A stretch of DNA of 64,000 nucleotides from Qipengyuania mesophila (GTDB lineage Bacteria; Pseudomonadota; Alphaproteobacteria; Sphingomonadales; Sphingomonadaceae): positions 434,001-498,000 of the forward strand of contig NZ_JAIGNU010000002.1 in NCBI RefSeq assembly GCF_019711655.1, given 5' to 3'. The position numbers and the translations under genes were made by a program. Positions 7,407 to 16,701 of this stretch are shown one piece after another. Positions within the stretch are counted from its first letter, which is position 1; the number at the start of each line of letters is the position of its first letter. Under the pieces are notes generated by a model that did no database searches, was not told where the DNA came from, and saw nothing but the letters and a program-made list of their open reading frames with translations.

Positions 7407-9188
7407 ATGGCTCGAACACTCATCTATGCCGCGCTGGTTGCGGGCGGATCTGCGCTAGTCGGACCCATGTCCGGTGAAGCCAAGGCCGGACTTTCGCAGG
7501 CGACGCTCGATGCGCTCGATCCCACGCGTCCGGGACGGCTTGCCTGTAGGGGCTTCTTCGATTCTGCGGCCGCGCTCGACCGGCGGTTGGCGATGGCGCA
7601 GGATTATGCAACCAAGCTCGGCGCGACCGGTGGCTCGATCCGCCTGTTCGAGCATATCGGAACCAACCAGCTTCCGGCGACGGGGCTGTCGCCGGAAGCT
7701 CGGAAGTATTTCGATCAGGGTGTCGCGCTCGTCTTTGGTTTCAACCACAAGGCAGCGATACGCAGTTTCGCGCAGGCCGCGCGCCTCGACCCGAATTGCG
7801 CGATGTGCTGGTGGGGGATTGCACTCGCCAACGGCCCCAACATCAATGCCGGAATGGATGACGCAGCCAATCGCGCCGCGCTCGAAGCACTCGAGCAGGC
7901 CGATGATCTCGGAGCCGAACTCACGTCCCTCGAACGCGAGCTGATTGCCGCGCAGAAGTTGCGCTACTCCGCTGCCGGGAAAGAGCGTGTCGAACTCGAC
8001 GCGCAATATGCCGACGCCATGATGTCCCTCGCGAAGGCCAACCCGGTCAATGACGACCTGCAGATCCTCGCATCCGAAGCGGCGATGAACACGCGGCCCT
8101 GGGACTACTGGACGCAGGACAAGCAGGCCCAGCCGCGCATCGCCGAAGCGGTTTCGCTGATCGAGACCGTCATCGCACGCAACCCGCTGCATCCACAGGC
8201 GTCGCACCTCTATATCCACCTGATGGAAAACGGCCCCGATCCGAAGCGTGCCGAATCGGCGGCAGACGAACTGGCGCGGAGCGGGCCCGCCTCGCTCGGC
8301 CATCTCGTCCACATGCCGGCGCACATCTACTATCGTATCGGGCGCTACGCGGATTCGATGGAGGCGAACATCGCTGCCGCGCGGGCGGATGAGCGATATC
8401 TCGCGATTGCTGGCGACGACGGGCTGTATCGATACGGGTACTATCCGCACAACGTCCACTTCCTGCTCACCTCGGCGCAGATGGTAGGCAACCTCAATGC
8501 CGTGGCGAGCGAGACCGAACGGTTGAGATCGATCATCGATGAGGAAGTCGCGAAGCAGCTCCCCTGGGTGCAGGCCATCCATGCGGCTCCCGCCTTCGCT
8601 CTGGCACAGTACGGTTCGCCCGAGGCGATTCTCGCTTTGACAGGGAAGTCCACCGAGCTCGCCTATGTCGAGGCAATGCGACACTATGCCCGTGCCGTGG
8701 CGCAGGCGCTGGCAGGCAACGAAGCGGCGTTCGGCACCGAGATTGCGGCGCTTGAGGCGGCGGCATCGTCATCCGAACTTGCAGCCATGGGCGAACAGGG
8801 ATTTCCGGCGCCCGATCTCGTCACTCTCGCGAGCCATGTGGCGCGGGGTCGCCACGCGCTGGCCACGGGAGACCCTGCCGCCGCACTGGTGCATTTCGAG
8901 AAGGCCGAAGCGATCGAGGCGACCATTCCCTACAACGAACCGCCCTATTGGTACTATCCGGTCGCGCAGTCGCGCGGCGCGGCACTTTATGCATTGGGAC
9001 GCCACGGCGAGGCGAGCGCCGCTTTCCGCAAGGCCCTGTTCCAGGCGCCCAACAATGGCTGGGCGCTATATGGTCTCTCGAAGTCGGAAGCCGGGGCCGG
9101 TCGCCGTCTCGAGGCCAGAGCTGCGAAGGCGAAGCTCGACGAGGTGTGGCAGGGAGACAGCTCGTGGTTGAGAATGACGCGGCTATAG
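7407..9188 (+). CDS. Exported tetratricopeptide-repeat protein
   Basis: This 593-residue protein starts with a signal peptide (MARTLIYAALVAGGSALVGP). The body is built of helical TPR-like repeats. A clear unit is around residues 110-150 (FNHKAAIRSFAQAARLDPN then CAMCWWGIALANGP), and another lies near the C-terminus around ALGRHGEASAAFRKALFQAP. The start at 7407 is preceded by AGGGGGGAG; an in-frame ATG at 7371 lies before the ribosome binding site. Proteins with this Cys-containing CAMCWWG unit are common in sphingomonads, usually annotated only as TPR proteins. It likely acts as a periplasmic scaffold; the partner is unknown. It converges on bacterioferritin with one base between the stop codons. 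Confidence 0.82.
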   Translation: MARTLIYAALVAGGSALVGPMSGEAKAGLSQATLDALDPTRPGRLACRGFFDSAAALDRRLAMAQDYATKLGATGGSIRLFEHIGTNQLPATGLSPEARKYFDQGVALVFGFNHKAAIRSFAQAARLDPNCAMCWWGIALANGPNINAGMDDAANRAALEALEQADDLGAELTSLERELIAAQKLRYSAAGKERVELDAQYADAMMSLAKANPVNDDLQILASEAAMNTRPWDYWTQDKQAQPRIAEAVSLIETVIARNPLHPQASHLYIHLMENGPDPKRAESAADELARSGPASLGHLVHMPAHIYYRIGRYADSMEANIAAARADERYLAIAGDDGLYRYGYYPHNVHFLLTSAQMVGNLNAVASETERLRSIIDEEVAKQLPWVQAIHAAPAFALAQYGSPEAILALTGKSTELAYVEAMRHYARAVAQALAGNEAAFGTEIAALEAAASSSELAAMGEQGFPAPDLVTLASHVARGRHALATGDPAAALVHFEKAEAIEATIPYNEPPYWYYPVAQSRGAALYALGRHGEASAAFRKALFQAPNNGWALYGLSKSEAGAGRRLEARAAKAKLDEVWQGDSSWLRMTRL

Positions 9189-9189
9189 A

Positions 9190-9681
9190 TCAGCCGTCCT
9201 CGCCCTCGCCCGCCGGCCTGCTGTTGAGCTGGACATAGTTTTCCAGACCCATGCGTGCGATCATGTCGAACTGGGTTTCGAGGAAGTCGACATGCTCTTC
9301 CTCGCTTTCGAGGATGCGCTCGAAGATCTCGCGGCTGGTGTAATCGCGCACGCTTTCGCAATGCGCAATGGCATCCTTGAGCAGCGGAATCGCTTCCATT
9401 TCGACCGCCAGATCGGCCTTGAGGATTTCCTCGACCGTTTCGCCGACCTTCAGCCTGTGGATCGCCTGAAAGTTGGGCAGGCCGTTGAGGAACAGGATGC
9501 GCTCCGCAAGCATGTCGGCGTGCTTCATCTCGTCGATCGATTCGTGCCGCTCGTAATCTGCGAGCTTGGTCACACCCCAATCGGCGAGCACGCGATAGTG
9601 GAGCCAGTACTGGTTGATCGCGGTCAGTTCGTTGGTGAGCGCCTTGTTGAGGAACTCGATGACCTTGGAATCGCCTTGCAT
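9190..9681 (-). CDS. bfr: Bacterioferritin
   Basis: This 163-residue protein matches bacterioferritin over its whole length. Ferroxidase ligands are at their usual positions: E18, E51, H54, E94, E127 and H130. The haem-ligating Met is M52 in the EMKH motif. It forms a 24-mer shell that oxidises Fe(II) and stores it as mineral. The gene lies 124 bp downstream of the ferredoxin gene bfd on the same strand; Bfd releases iron from Bfr, so the pair forms an iron storage and mobilisation unit. Confidence 0.96.
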   Translation of the reverse strand: MQGDSKVIEFLNKALTNELTAINQYWLHYRVLADWGVTKLADYERHESIDEMKHADMLAERILFLNGLPNFQAIHRLKVGETVEEILKADLAVEMEAIPLLKDAIAHCESVRDYTSREIFERILESEEEHVDFLETQFDMIARMGLENYVQLNSRPAGEGEDG

Positions 9682-9805
9682 GGCCTGGTCTCCTTGCTGC
9701 GGGGCTGGCGCAGCCTATGCGCTTTCGGGCCGCCGCTTGGCAAGGGTCGGAGAGCAAAAAATGGCAGAAATCCGCCAGTTGCGAGCGATTGTCGTTAGCG
9801 ACTCG

Positions 9806-9994
9806 TCAGGCCGCGGCGGGCACCATGCCGAACTCGCGCTCTTCCTGGAGGATCGCATCGGCCTCGTCGAGGCAGGTGCCGCAGCAGGCCGGCTTGCCGA
9901 GTGCAGCGTAGCACGCTTCCGCATCGCCCGAGACGTGACGCGCGGCGTGGCGCAACTCGCTTTCCCGGATCGCATTGCAGATACAGACGTACAC
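9806..9994 (-). CDS. bfd: Bacterioferritin-associated [2Fe-2S] ferredoxin
   Basis: This is a 62-residue protein beginning with a GTG codon at 9994 (VYVCICNAIRES), preceded by CAGGAG on the minus strand. Four cysteines in the pattern CxC-...-CxxC (CIC near the start and CCGTC near residue 39) fit the [2Fe-2S] site of Bfd/BFD-like domains. It reduces the haem of bacterioferritin to mobilise stored iron. Upstream is a near-perfect Fur-like palindrome (10034-10048), so expression under iron shortage is expected. The frame is open to 10027, but that extension is not conserved and lacks a ribosome binding site. Confidence 0.9.
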   Translation of the reverse strand: MYVCICNAIRESELRHAARHVSGDAEACYAALGKPACCGTCLDEADAILQEEREFGMVPAAA

Positions 9995-10033
9995 TCGACA
10001 ACTCCTGCGACTGATTCGCAAGAGCATATCTAG

Positions 10034-10048
10034 TGAGAACCGTTCTCA
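10034..10048 (-). promoter_or_regulatory. Fur-like operator upstream of bfd
   Basis: TGAGAACCGTTCTCA is a 15-nt palindrome (7-bp half sites around one central base) located 40 bp before the bfd start. Minus-strand TATGCT just downstream could be the -10 element. Length and A/T-flanked inverted form resemble Fur boxes; assignment to Fur instead of another iron regulator is inference. Confidence 0.6.
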
Positions 10049-10064
10049 TTAGCAAGCTCAGTCT

Positions 10065-11357
10065 TCATCGGCGCAGGGGAAAGGGCCGGCGATAGGTCAG
10101 ACAGCGCCACAGCCATTCGAGCGGGCCGAAGCGAAAGCGGTCGAGCCAAGGCTTCGACCACAGCAACATGAGTGCGCAGGTGGCCAGCGCCACGAGATAG
10201 AGCTCGGTCCGCCCGAGCCTGCCGAACAAGCCGCCCGCCCAGCCATGGAACAGCAGCAGCATCAGCACCGAAGTGCCGAGATAGTTGGTAAAGGCTGCCC
10301 GACCCGCCGCCGCAATCCGCGCAACCAGCGAGCCGCGCGCGTGCTGCCCCCACGCTGAGAGCAGGGTGACGAGACCGAGGATCGCCAGCCCCCTCGGCAG
10401 CATCGACCAGCCCACCACTGCGGCGAGCGTGCCGTAATAGGTCAGCCCACTCGCCTTGGCCCACAGTGCCACGGGTGCGGTGAGCGCCGTCCCAGCCAGA
10501 AACAGCGTCCATCCCCAGAACCGCTGTCGGCGCGGATCGAGGCGACCGTCGAACAAGCCGTAGCGATAGGCGGCCATGCCGATCAGCATCAGTGGCAGCG
10601 TCTCGAACCAGGACATCAGCAGATTGAAGACCAAATCGCCGCCATGTGCGGCGAGATTGTGTGCGACCCATTCGTGATAGTCGCCGCCCGCTATCAGCTC
10701 GGTCTCGAAGCGGCCGTCTGCGAGATTGGCCTGCTTGTCGGCTTCGAGATCCGTGGCCATCTGCGAGTAGGCGGGGCGCTGTCCGAGATCGCCATCGGCG
10801 ACCAAGGGCAGGAACCCCACGAAACCCGCATAGAGTAGCGCTCCGCCGATATAGCCGAGCACCCCCAGCACCAATTGGTGGAGCCGTGGCAGACCCACAA
10901 ACAACAGTGCCGCGGTTCCTGCGCAGGCGTAGAGGAACAGGATGTCGCCGCGCCATACGAAGAAGAAATGCACCAGGCCGAAGAGCCCCAGCCAAAGCAG
11001 GCGCTGAACCTGCAGCCAGATCCCCTGCCCGCGCGCCCAGGCCTTTTCGAGAAAGAGGTACATCCCCGCCCCGAACAGCAGCGTGAAGAGGCCACGCATC
11101 TTCCCGTCGACCAGCACGAGTTGCGCGACCCACATCCAGTCCTCGGCCACGCTATGCGGGACCGTAAAGGCAGCCGGGTACATATAGGCCGTCATCGGCT
11201 GGCCGAAGGCGATGATATTGGCGAACAGAATGCCCATGACGGCAAGCCCGCGGATGAGATCGAGGCTTGCGATGCGGCCATCACCCGCAATTGCGACCGG
11301 GGTGGCGCTCTGGCCCTCAGCTATTGCGCGGGCTGATCCGTCATCGTGGTCCTGCAT
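10065..11357 (-). CDS. DUF418 (YeiB-like) membrane protein
   Basis: This 430-residue polytopic protein has about ten hydrophobic helices. Near the N-terminus is GRIASLDLIRGLAVMGILF, which matches the start of the first conserved helix of YeiB-type proteins, and the C-terminal third forms the DUF418 domain (RAAFTNYLGTSVLMLLLFHG region). It resembles acyltransferase-3-like membrane proteins. Function is unknown. The start at 11357 precedes a hydrophilic 25-residue lead. Confidence 0.82.
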   Translation of the reverse strand: MQDHDDGSARAIAEGQSATPVAIAGDGRIASLDLIRGLAVMGILFANIIAFGQPMTAYMYPAAFTVPHSVAEDWMWVAQLVLVDGKMRGLFTLLFGAGMYLFLEKAWARGQGIWLQVQRLLWLGLFGLVHFFFVWRGDILFLYACAGTAALLFVGLPRLHQLVLGVLGYIGGALLYAGFVGFLPLVADGDLGQRPAYSQMATDLEADKQANLADGRFETELIAGGDYHEWVAHNLAAHGGDLVFNLLMSWFETLPLMLIGMAAYRYGLFDGRLDPRRQRFWGWTLFLAGTALTAPVALWAKASGLTYYGTLAAVVGWSMLPRGLAILGLVTLLSAWGQHARGSLVARIAAAGRAAFTNYLGTSVLMLLLFHGWAGGLFGRLGRTELYLVALATCALMLLWSKPWLDRFRFGPLEWLWRCLTYRRPFPLRR

Positions 11358-11402
11358 GAGGCCGCATTAGCGCAGCTCGCGCTAGTGCCAAGCCAATTGG
11401 TC

Positions 11403-12524
11403 TCAGCGCGTGACGAGGCAATCCTGACCGCTGCGCTTGAGCGAGGTGCAGGCGGCGATGGCTGCGCCTTCGGTCGCGTAGCCGTCGGCCAGCAGTCGTG
11501 TCAGCTTGCCCGATTTGAGCAGCAGGCGGCTGTGCCCGGCCACTTCCGGCCGACCCGCGAGCCGGCTCCACAGCCGTTCGGCATTGCCAGGCACGCCGAA
11601 GGCACCAAGCTGGACCTTCCACGGGCCTCCCGCTGATGCAGTGCGGGTTGTCGCAGCGGGGCTCCGCGACGTAGCGGCGGGCGGGGGCGATGCAGTCGCA
11701 ACTTCACGCGCAGGCGCTGGCGCCGGGGTTGCCTCGGCCTGCCGGGCAATCACCGTGGGGCGCTGTGCCGGCAAGGTATAGTCCGCCCCTGCCGCCTGCG
11801 ATGCGGCCGAAGTGCCGGCGACCCTCGGGGTCCCGGACGGGCGGGCTGCGACGGATTGCGAAGCGGGCGCGGTGACCACCGGACCGGTCGGCGCATCGTT
11901 GCCGAGCCCGAGGTCGGCTGCCGCAAGCTGGCGGGAGCGAGCCGCATCGGCTTCGGCCTTGAGCGAGGCCGCAAGCGGCTGCGCCGCCTGCCGATCCTCG
12001 AGCGAGATGTATTCGTCCATCTGGGCCAGCGCGCCGCGCGCCTGCGGCAGGCCGGCGGAGTTGGCCAGCGTCAGCAGCGCATAGGCGCGTCGCCAGTCCT
12101 TGGCGACGAGGTCGCCGTTGAAATGGGCGATGCCGAGCAAATATTGCGCCCGCGGATCGCCCCGCGACGCAGCGGCGGAAATATAGGGCATTGCCTGCTC
12201 GCGCGCGCCGCGCTGGAACAGCAGCAGGCCGTAATTGTCGGCCGCCTTCACGTGACCCTGCGCCGAAGCCTTGGCGTAGAGCGCCTCCGCCTGCGCGAGA
12301 TCGGTATCGACCCCGCGGCCGAGGCGATAGGCCTGAGCCATGTTGAACTGCGCGTCGGGATCACCTTCGGATGCCGGCCCGGCCCATTCGCGCACTGCAG
12401 TGGCGAAATCGCCATTGGTCCAGGCATCGACGCCCGCCTTCACATCGGCATGTGCCGGAACAGAGACCAAGGTCAGCGCGGCAATCGAACCCGCCATCAA
12501 TCCCGCTTTCGCCCAAGCTCGCAT
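11403..12524 (-). CDS. Periplasmic Sel1-repeat protein with C-terminal SPOR domain
   Basis: This 373-residue protein has a signal peptide (MRAWAKAGLMAGSIAALTLV), about four Sel1-type repeats (residues 25-180; the first contains GDPDAQFNMAQAYRLGRG), a Pro/Ala-rich linker, and a SPOR domain in the last 75 residues starting around GPWKVQLGAFGVPGNAE. SPOR domains bind denuded glycan strands at the division septum. Start 12524 is chosen because GGGAAG precedes it; an ATG 15 bp upstream lacks such a site. It is divergent from the ParA operon, whose last gene also encodes a SPOR protein. Confidence 0.85.
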   Translation of the reverse strand: MRAWAKAGLMAGSIAALTLVSVPAHADVKAGVDAWTNGDFATAVREWAGPASEGDPDAQFNMAQAYRLGRGVDTDLAQAEALYAKASAQGHVKAADNYGLLLFQRGAREQAMPYISAAASRGDPRAQYLLGIAHFNGDLVAKDWRRAYALLTLANSAGLPQARGALAQMDEYISLEDRQAAQPLAASLKAEADAARSRQLAAADLGLGNDAPTGPVVTAPASQSVAARPSGTPRVAGTSAASQAAGADYTLPAQRPTVIARQAEATPAPAPAREVATASPPPAATSRSPAATTRTASAGGPWKVQLGAFGVPGNAERLWSRLAGRPEVAGHSRLLLKSGKLTRLLADGYATEGAAIAACTSLKRSGQDCLVTR

Positions 12525-12752
12525 CGCCAATCTTCCCATCCAGCATACCGGCGAACGGGCCGGTTCCGCGCCATCCTATAGTAAATCGCCCGTTAGCAAA
12601 GTGTTGCTGCCGATTTCGCCCTCTCTCCAAGTACCAAAACCGAACCGGCTTAACCCTAAATTAGGGGTAGTCTGCGATTGCCATGGCAAGACCGCGGTCG
12701 ATGATCGCAGCTTTCTGAACTGGATACTGGCGCAAACCAGGGGGACCAAGTC

Positions 12753-13469
12753 TTGCGTGTACTGGCATTGGCATCGCAGAAGGGCGGATCGGGTAAGACC
12801 ACGCTCTCGGGACATCTGGCGGTTCAGGCGCAACGCGCCGGCGCCGGTCCCGTCGTCCTGATCGATATCGATCCGCAGGGATCGCTAGCCGACTGGTGGA
12901 ACGAACGAGCGGATGAATATCCTGCTTTCGCGCAGACCACCGTCGCCCGTCTTGCAACCGATCTGGCGATCCTGCGCCAGCAGGGATTCAAGCTGGCCGT
13001 CATCGACACGCCGCCGGCAATCACCATGGCCATTCAGTCGGTGATCTCGGTTGCCGAATTGATCGTCGTCCCGACCCGTCCCAGCCCGCACGATCTGCGC
13101 GCCGTGGGCGCCACGGTCGACCTGTGCGAGCGCGCCGGCAAGCCGCTGGTGTTCGTGGTCAATGCGGCGACGCCCAAGGCCAAGATCACCTCCGAAGCCG
13201 CCGTCGCCCTGTCGCAGCACGGCACGGTTGCTCCGATCACGCTTCACCACCGCACCGATTTCGCAGCCTCGATGATCGACGGCCGCACGGTGATGGAAGT
13301 CGATCCCGAAAGCCGCAGCGCCGCCGAAGTCACCGCACTGTGGAAGTACATCGCCGACCGCCTGGAAAAGAATTTCCGCCGGACGGTCTTCGCCGCGCCG
13401 CATTCGCAATCCGCGATTGCCGGCATTCATCGTCCTGTCGGCGGCTTCGGTCGCCGCGTGGCCCAGTAA
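12753..13469 (+). CDS. ParA/MinD-like ATPase
   Basis: This 238-residue P-loop ATPase begins at a TTG codon with AGGGGG upstream. The deviant Walker A motif QKGGSGKTT (residues 9-17) contains the signature Lys typical of ParA/MinD. Walker A' is IDIDPQGSLADWW and Walker B is VIDTPPA. It is shorter than chromosomal ParA/Soj and is probably an orphan ParA that positions a protein complex or surface structure instead of DNA. The next gene (13494) encodes a protein with an RHH-like end that could be its partner, and the third gene is a SPOR protein. Confidence 0.9.
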   Translation: MRVLALASQKGGSGKTTLSGHLAVQAQRAGAGPVVLIDIDPQGSLADWWNERADEYPAFAQTTVARLATDLAILRQQGFKLAVIDTPPAITMAIQSVISVAELIVVPTRPSPHDLRAVGATVDLCERAGKPLVFVVNAATPKAKITSEAAVALSQHGTVAPITLHHRTDFAASMIDGRTVMEVDPESRSAAEVTALWKYIADRLEKNFRRTVFAAPHSQSAIAGIHRPVGGFGRRVAQ

Positions 13470-13493
13470 TCCCGGAAGGGCGGAGGCAGCCGG

Positions 13494-14012
13494 ATGTCTG
13501 ACGCCAATTTCGCCTCGCTCTCCTCCACCCTGCTCGCGCGCAAGGGCGGTGCCAAGCCGGCGATGCGTCCCCAATCGGGAATCATCGGACCGGTCGATGG
13601 TCGCGAAGCCGCGGCCAATCTCGAGGATCTGGGCTGGAATGACATGGGTGACGAGGAAACGACCCGGCGCAAGCCTGCCGCTGCCGCAGACAACCTCTTC
13701 GCCATGGTCCCGCATCCGACCGGCGAAGCGGAAGCGCCCAACCAGGTGCGCGAATCGCTCACCCGGATTCAGGCACAGCTAGAAAAGCCCGCCGAGCCTG
13801 CACCCGTTTCGCGCAAGCCCGCCAGCACGCAGGGCAAGCGCGCAGCCTTCACGCTGCGACTCGATCAGGAACGCCATCTCATGCTGCGTCTCGCCTGTAC
13901 CGTTCGCGGACGCAGTGCTCAGCAGCTGGTGACCGACGCGCTCGACGCGCTGCTCGCCGAAATGCCCGAAATAGCAAGTCTCGCTGCACAGGTGCAGCAG
14001 GGCACAAAATGA
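13494..14012 (+). CDS. ParA-associated protein with C-terminal ribbon-helix-helix-like domain
   Basis: This 172-residue protein has a low-complexity, probably disordered first half. The C-terminal 50 residues (AAFTLRLDQERHLMLRLAC onward) have the pattern of a ribbon-helix-helix fold: a short strand followed by two helices ending in a Leu-rich helix (ALDALLAEM). It starts 24 bp after parA-like stop with a good ribosome binding site (GGCGGAGG). A partner that binds the ATPase and DNA, or tethers a cargo, is a reasonable inference. Precise family is not recognised. Confidence 0.65.
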   Translation: MSDANFASLSSTLLARKGGAKPAMRPQSGIIGPVDGREAAANLEDLGWNDMGDEETTRRKPAAAADNLFAMVPHPTGEAEAPNQVRESLTRIQAQLEKPAEPAPVSRKPASTQGKRAAFTLRLDQERHLMLRLACTVRGRSAQQLVTDALDALLAEMPEIASLAAQVQQGTK

Positions 14013-14050
14013 AGTCTTACGAGGCACTTACGCCTTCGAAGGGGGTTAGA

Positions 14051-15397
14051 ATGAGCACCGAGACGAAAGCCAGGACCAAGCGGTTCGTCCAGCTCGCGGT
14101 TACCACTGCGCTGGCTGGCACCGCGCTCACGGCGTGCACCGGCAAGGCCGCGCCAAGTCATGCCTATTCGGCCGAACATGCCGAAGCGGCCCTGATGAAG
14201 GGCAAGGCATCGAAGGCCGTCGAGCACGCCGAAGCGGCTGTGCTGGCGAGCCCGCGCGATGCCTATAGCCGCACACTGCTGGCCAATGCCTATCTCGAAG
14301 ACGGCCGCTTCGCCTCGGCCGCGACGACCTTCTCCGAAGCTATGGAACTGGGCGATACCGCTCCGCGCACCGTCATTAGCCATGCGCTGGCACTGATTGC
14401 CATCGGAGACCACGTCGGCGCGCGCGAGACGCTCCAGCGCTTCGAGAGCTCGCTCGACCCGGCCGATTTCGGCCTGGCGATCTCGCTCGCCGGTCGGCCA
14501 GACCAGGGCGTACACGTCCTCAGCAATGCGCTGCGTGCCGGGCAGAACACGGCGAAGGTGCGCCAGAATCTCGCCTATGCCTATGCGCTGCAGGGCAATT
14601 GGCGCGCAGCTCGCGTGATGGCGGCGGAAGACGTGCCCGCCGGCGAAGTCGGCGACCGCATGGCCCAGTGGGCAGCATTGGTTCGCCCCGAAGCCTTCAC
14701 CACGCGAGTCGCAAACCTCCTCGGCGTCACGCCGCAGGTCGATCCGGGCCAGCCGCAGATGCTCGCGCTGGCCAACCACCCGAGCGTCGACATGCTCGCG
14801 GCGCAAGATGCTGGCGGGTATGAAACCTATGACGCCGCTCCGGCGCGCGACTACGCCTTTGCCCAAGAACTGCCGGCTGTCGCCTCTGCGCCGGACTATG
14901 CTTCCTCTGGGCCGGATTACGACGACAGCGGCGATGCTGCGATGGCCGATGCCGGGCTTGCGCCGGCATTCGACCGGGTTCGCTTCGTTTCGAGCGAAGT
15001 CGTCCAGCCGACGCCGCCCAAGGCCCGCTCGGTCGCGCCGCGTGTCGCGGGAACCGCCACGCCCGCTTCGACGCCGGCCCCGGCCAGCTTTGCCAGTGGC
15101 GAGTACAACGTCCAGCTGGGTTCGTTCTTCTCCATGTCGGACGCGCACGAAGCCTGGAAGACGTTCCAGAAGCGCTATCCCGAACTGGGCGATGCGGAAC
15201 GCGTGATCACCAAGGCCCGCGTCAACGGCAAGATCTACTACCGCGTCGCAGCAACGGGCTTTGCAAAATCGTCGGCACAGTCGATGTGTCGGTCGGTCAA
15301 GGGCAAGGGTGGCGGCTGTATCGCCCATGCCGCCAGCCGCCCGCTTCCCGGAGCTCTCGGAGTCGTGAATTCGGACGTTCGGGTCGCAGCGCGCTAG
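14051..15397 (+). CDS. Lipoprotein with TPR region and C-terminal SPOR domain
   Basis: This 448-residue protein has a lipoprotein signal with lipobox LTAC (Cys near residue 29). TPR-like helices run through about residues 40-200 (for example AVLASPRDAYSRTLLANAYL and LIAIGDHVGARETLQRFES), followed by a long Pro/Ala/Asp-rich linker and a SPOR domain in the last 90 residues (EYNVQLGSFFSMSDAHEAW). Start 14051 is preceded by GGGGG; an ATG at 14009 overlapping the upstream stop is an alternative. It should be anchored in a membrane and recruited to septal peptidoglycan. It is the third gene of the ParA group, and a hairpin terminator follows. Confidence 0.83.
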   Translation: MSTETKARTKRFVQLAVTTALAGTALTACTGKAAPSHAYSAEHAEAALMKGKASKAVEHAEAAVLASPRDAYSRTLLANAYLEDGRFASAATTFSEAMELGDTAPRTVISHALALIAIGDHVGARETLQRFESSLDPADFGLAISLAGRPDQGVHVLSNALRAGQNTAKVRQNLAYAYALQGNWRAARVMAAEDVPAGEVGDRMAQWAALVRPEAFTTRVANLLGVTPQVDPGQPQMLALANHPSVDMLAAQDAGGYETYDAAPARDYAFAQELPAVASAPDYASSGPDYDDSGDAAMADAGLAPAFDRVRFVSSEVVQPTPPKARSVAPRVAGTATPASTPAPASFASGEYNVQLGSFFSMSDAHEAWKTFQKRYPELGDAERVITKARVNGKIYYRVAATGFAKSSAQSMCRSVKGKGGGCIAHAASRPLPGALGVVNSDVRVAAR

Positions 15398-15431
15398 GAA
15401 ATATCCGGCGCCGCCCAACGTACCATCGAGT

Positions 15432-15464
15432 GCCCCGTCCGGAGCGATCCGGGCGGGGCTTTCT
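15432..15464 (+). terminator. Rho-independent terminator after the ParA operon
   Basis: GCCCCG-TCCGG and CCGGG-CGGGGC form an 11-bp stem with one G-T wobble and a 6-nt loop, followed by a short T-run (TTTCT). It lies between the stop of the SPOR lipoprotein (15397) and the convergent pyrC' gene end (15472), so it may also act on the minus strand. Confidence 0.7.
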
Positions 15465-15471
15465 CGTGTGC

Positions 15472-16701
15472 TTAGCGTTTGATCGCCACGCCGCCCTTGT
15501 AGAGCTGGGCGACCCGTCCCTGCGTCGGCTGGCCGTCGAACGGCGTGTTGCCGGCGGTGGCTTCCATCTTGGCGCTCTGGATGACCCAGGGACGGTCGGG
15601 ATCAACGATCGCGACATCGGCCTCCTGTCCGGTTGCGAGAGCGCCGGCCGGGGCGCCCAGCAGCCGCGCCGGCGCGGTAGCGACGAGGTCGAAGGCGCGG
15701 GGAAGGTCGATCAGCTCGTCGCGCACCAGCGACAGCGTCATGGCCAGCAGCGTCTCCGCCCCGGCCATGCCCGGCTCGGCATCGGAGAACGGCAGGCGCT
15801 TGTCTTCCGGCCCACGCGGGTCGTGACCGCTTGCGACGACGTCGATCGTGCCATCGGCTAGCGCCTCGCGGACCGCCTGCCGATCATCCTCGCACCGCAG
15901 CGGCGGAGACAGCCGCGCGAAGGTCCGGAATTCGACCGTGGCGAGATCCGAAAGCATGAAATGCGCGGGTGTGACGCCGCAGGTGACCTGTACACCGCGT
16001 GCCTTGCCCGCGCGCACCAGGGCAAGACCGGCGCGCGTCGTCACCTGCCGGAAGTGGATCCGGGCGCCTGCCATTTCGGCCAGCGCAATATCGCGGGCAA
16101 GCGCGATCGCCTCGGCTTCGGGGGGCGCGCTCGGCAGGCCGCGACGCGTGGCGATCTCGCCCGCAGTGGCAACGGCACTGCCGACCAGCGCCGCATCCTC
16201 TGCATGGGCGATCACCACCATGTCGAGCATGGCGGCATATTGCAGCAGCCGCAGCATGACGCCCGCATCGGCGATCCACTGGCGGCCCGTGGCGACGCCC
16301 CGCGCCCCCGCCTCGCGCATCAGCGCCAGCTCGGCGATCTCGCGCCCTTCCAGACCGCGCGTCGCTGCCGCGAGCGGGTGGACCCAGAAATCAGGCTTTC
16401 CGCTCTTGGCGATGTAGGAAACCCGGCTCGGCAGATCGAGCGGAGGCGACTGATCGGGCATCAGCGCGGCGCGGGTGATCCCGCCGAAATGGAAGGCCGG
16501 CTTGTCGATCGCGAAAACGCCGAGATCAACCAGACCGGGCACCACGAGACGCCCCCCGGCATCGACGATCTCGTCGCCGTCCTGCGGATCGACGCCGACG
16601 CTGTCGATCAAGCCGTCGACCAGTCGCAAGGCGCCGTCGTGAATGCCATCGGGGGTTACCAACCGGCCAGCGACTATCGTCAGGGGCTGTTGCTGCTTCA
16701 T
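15472..16701 (-). CDS. pyrC': Inactive dihydroorotase homologue, partner of aspartate carbamoyltransferase
   Basis: This 409-residue protein has the amidohydrolase (dihydroorotase) fold. The first metal-binding motif DxHxH that normally follows GLVD is replaced by [10 protein letters not shown], so both metal-ligand histidines are missing. The late motif is ASGHDPR. This fits the PyrC'/PyrX group, which is catalytically dead and is needed to hold PyrB (ATCase) dodecamers together. The ATG overlaps the pyrB stop (16698-16701), as expected for a fixed subunit ratio. A working dihydroorotase must be encoded elsewhere. The frame is open far upstream (to 17124), but that part lies inside pyrB. Confidence 0.9.
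   Translation of the reverse strand: MKQQQPLTIVAGRLVTPDGIHDGALRLVDGLIDSVGVDPQDGDEIVDAGGRLVVPGLVDLGVFAIDKPAFHFGGITRAALMPDQSPPLDLPSRVSYIAKSGKPDFWVHPLAAATRGLEGREIAELALMREAGARGVATGRQWIADAGVMLRLLQYAAMLDMVVIAHAEDAALVGSAVATAGEIATRRGLPSAPPEAEAIALARDIALAEMAGARIHFRQVTTRAGLALVRAGKARGVQVTCGVTPAHFMLSDLATVEFRTFARLSPPLRCEDDRQAVREALADGTIDVVASGHDPRGPEDKRLPFSDAEPGMAGAETLLAMTLSLVRDELIDLPRAFDLVATAPARLLGAPAGALATGQEADVAIVDPDRPWVIQSAKMEATAGNTPFDGQPTQGRVAQLYKGGVAIKR

Noticed and set aside
7455..8684. 409-residue open frame opposite the TPR protein
   Set aside because: Shadow of a real coding gene; no ribosome binding site and no family.
13919..15418. 499-residue open frame opposite the SPOR lipoprotein
   Set aside because: Arg/Gly-rich shadow of a supported plus-strand gene.
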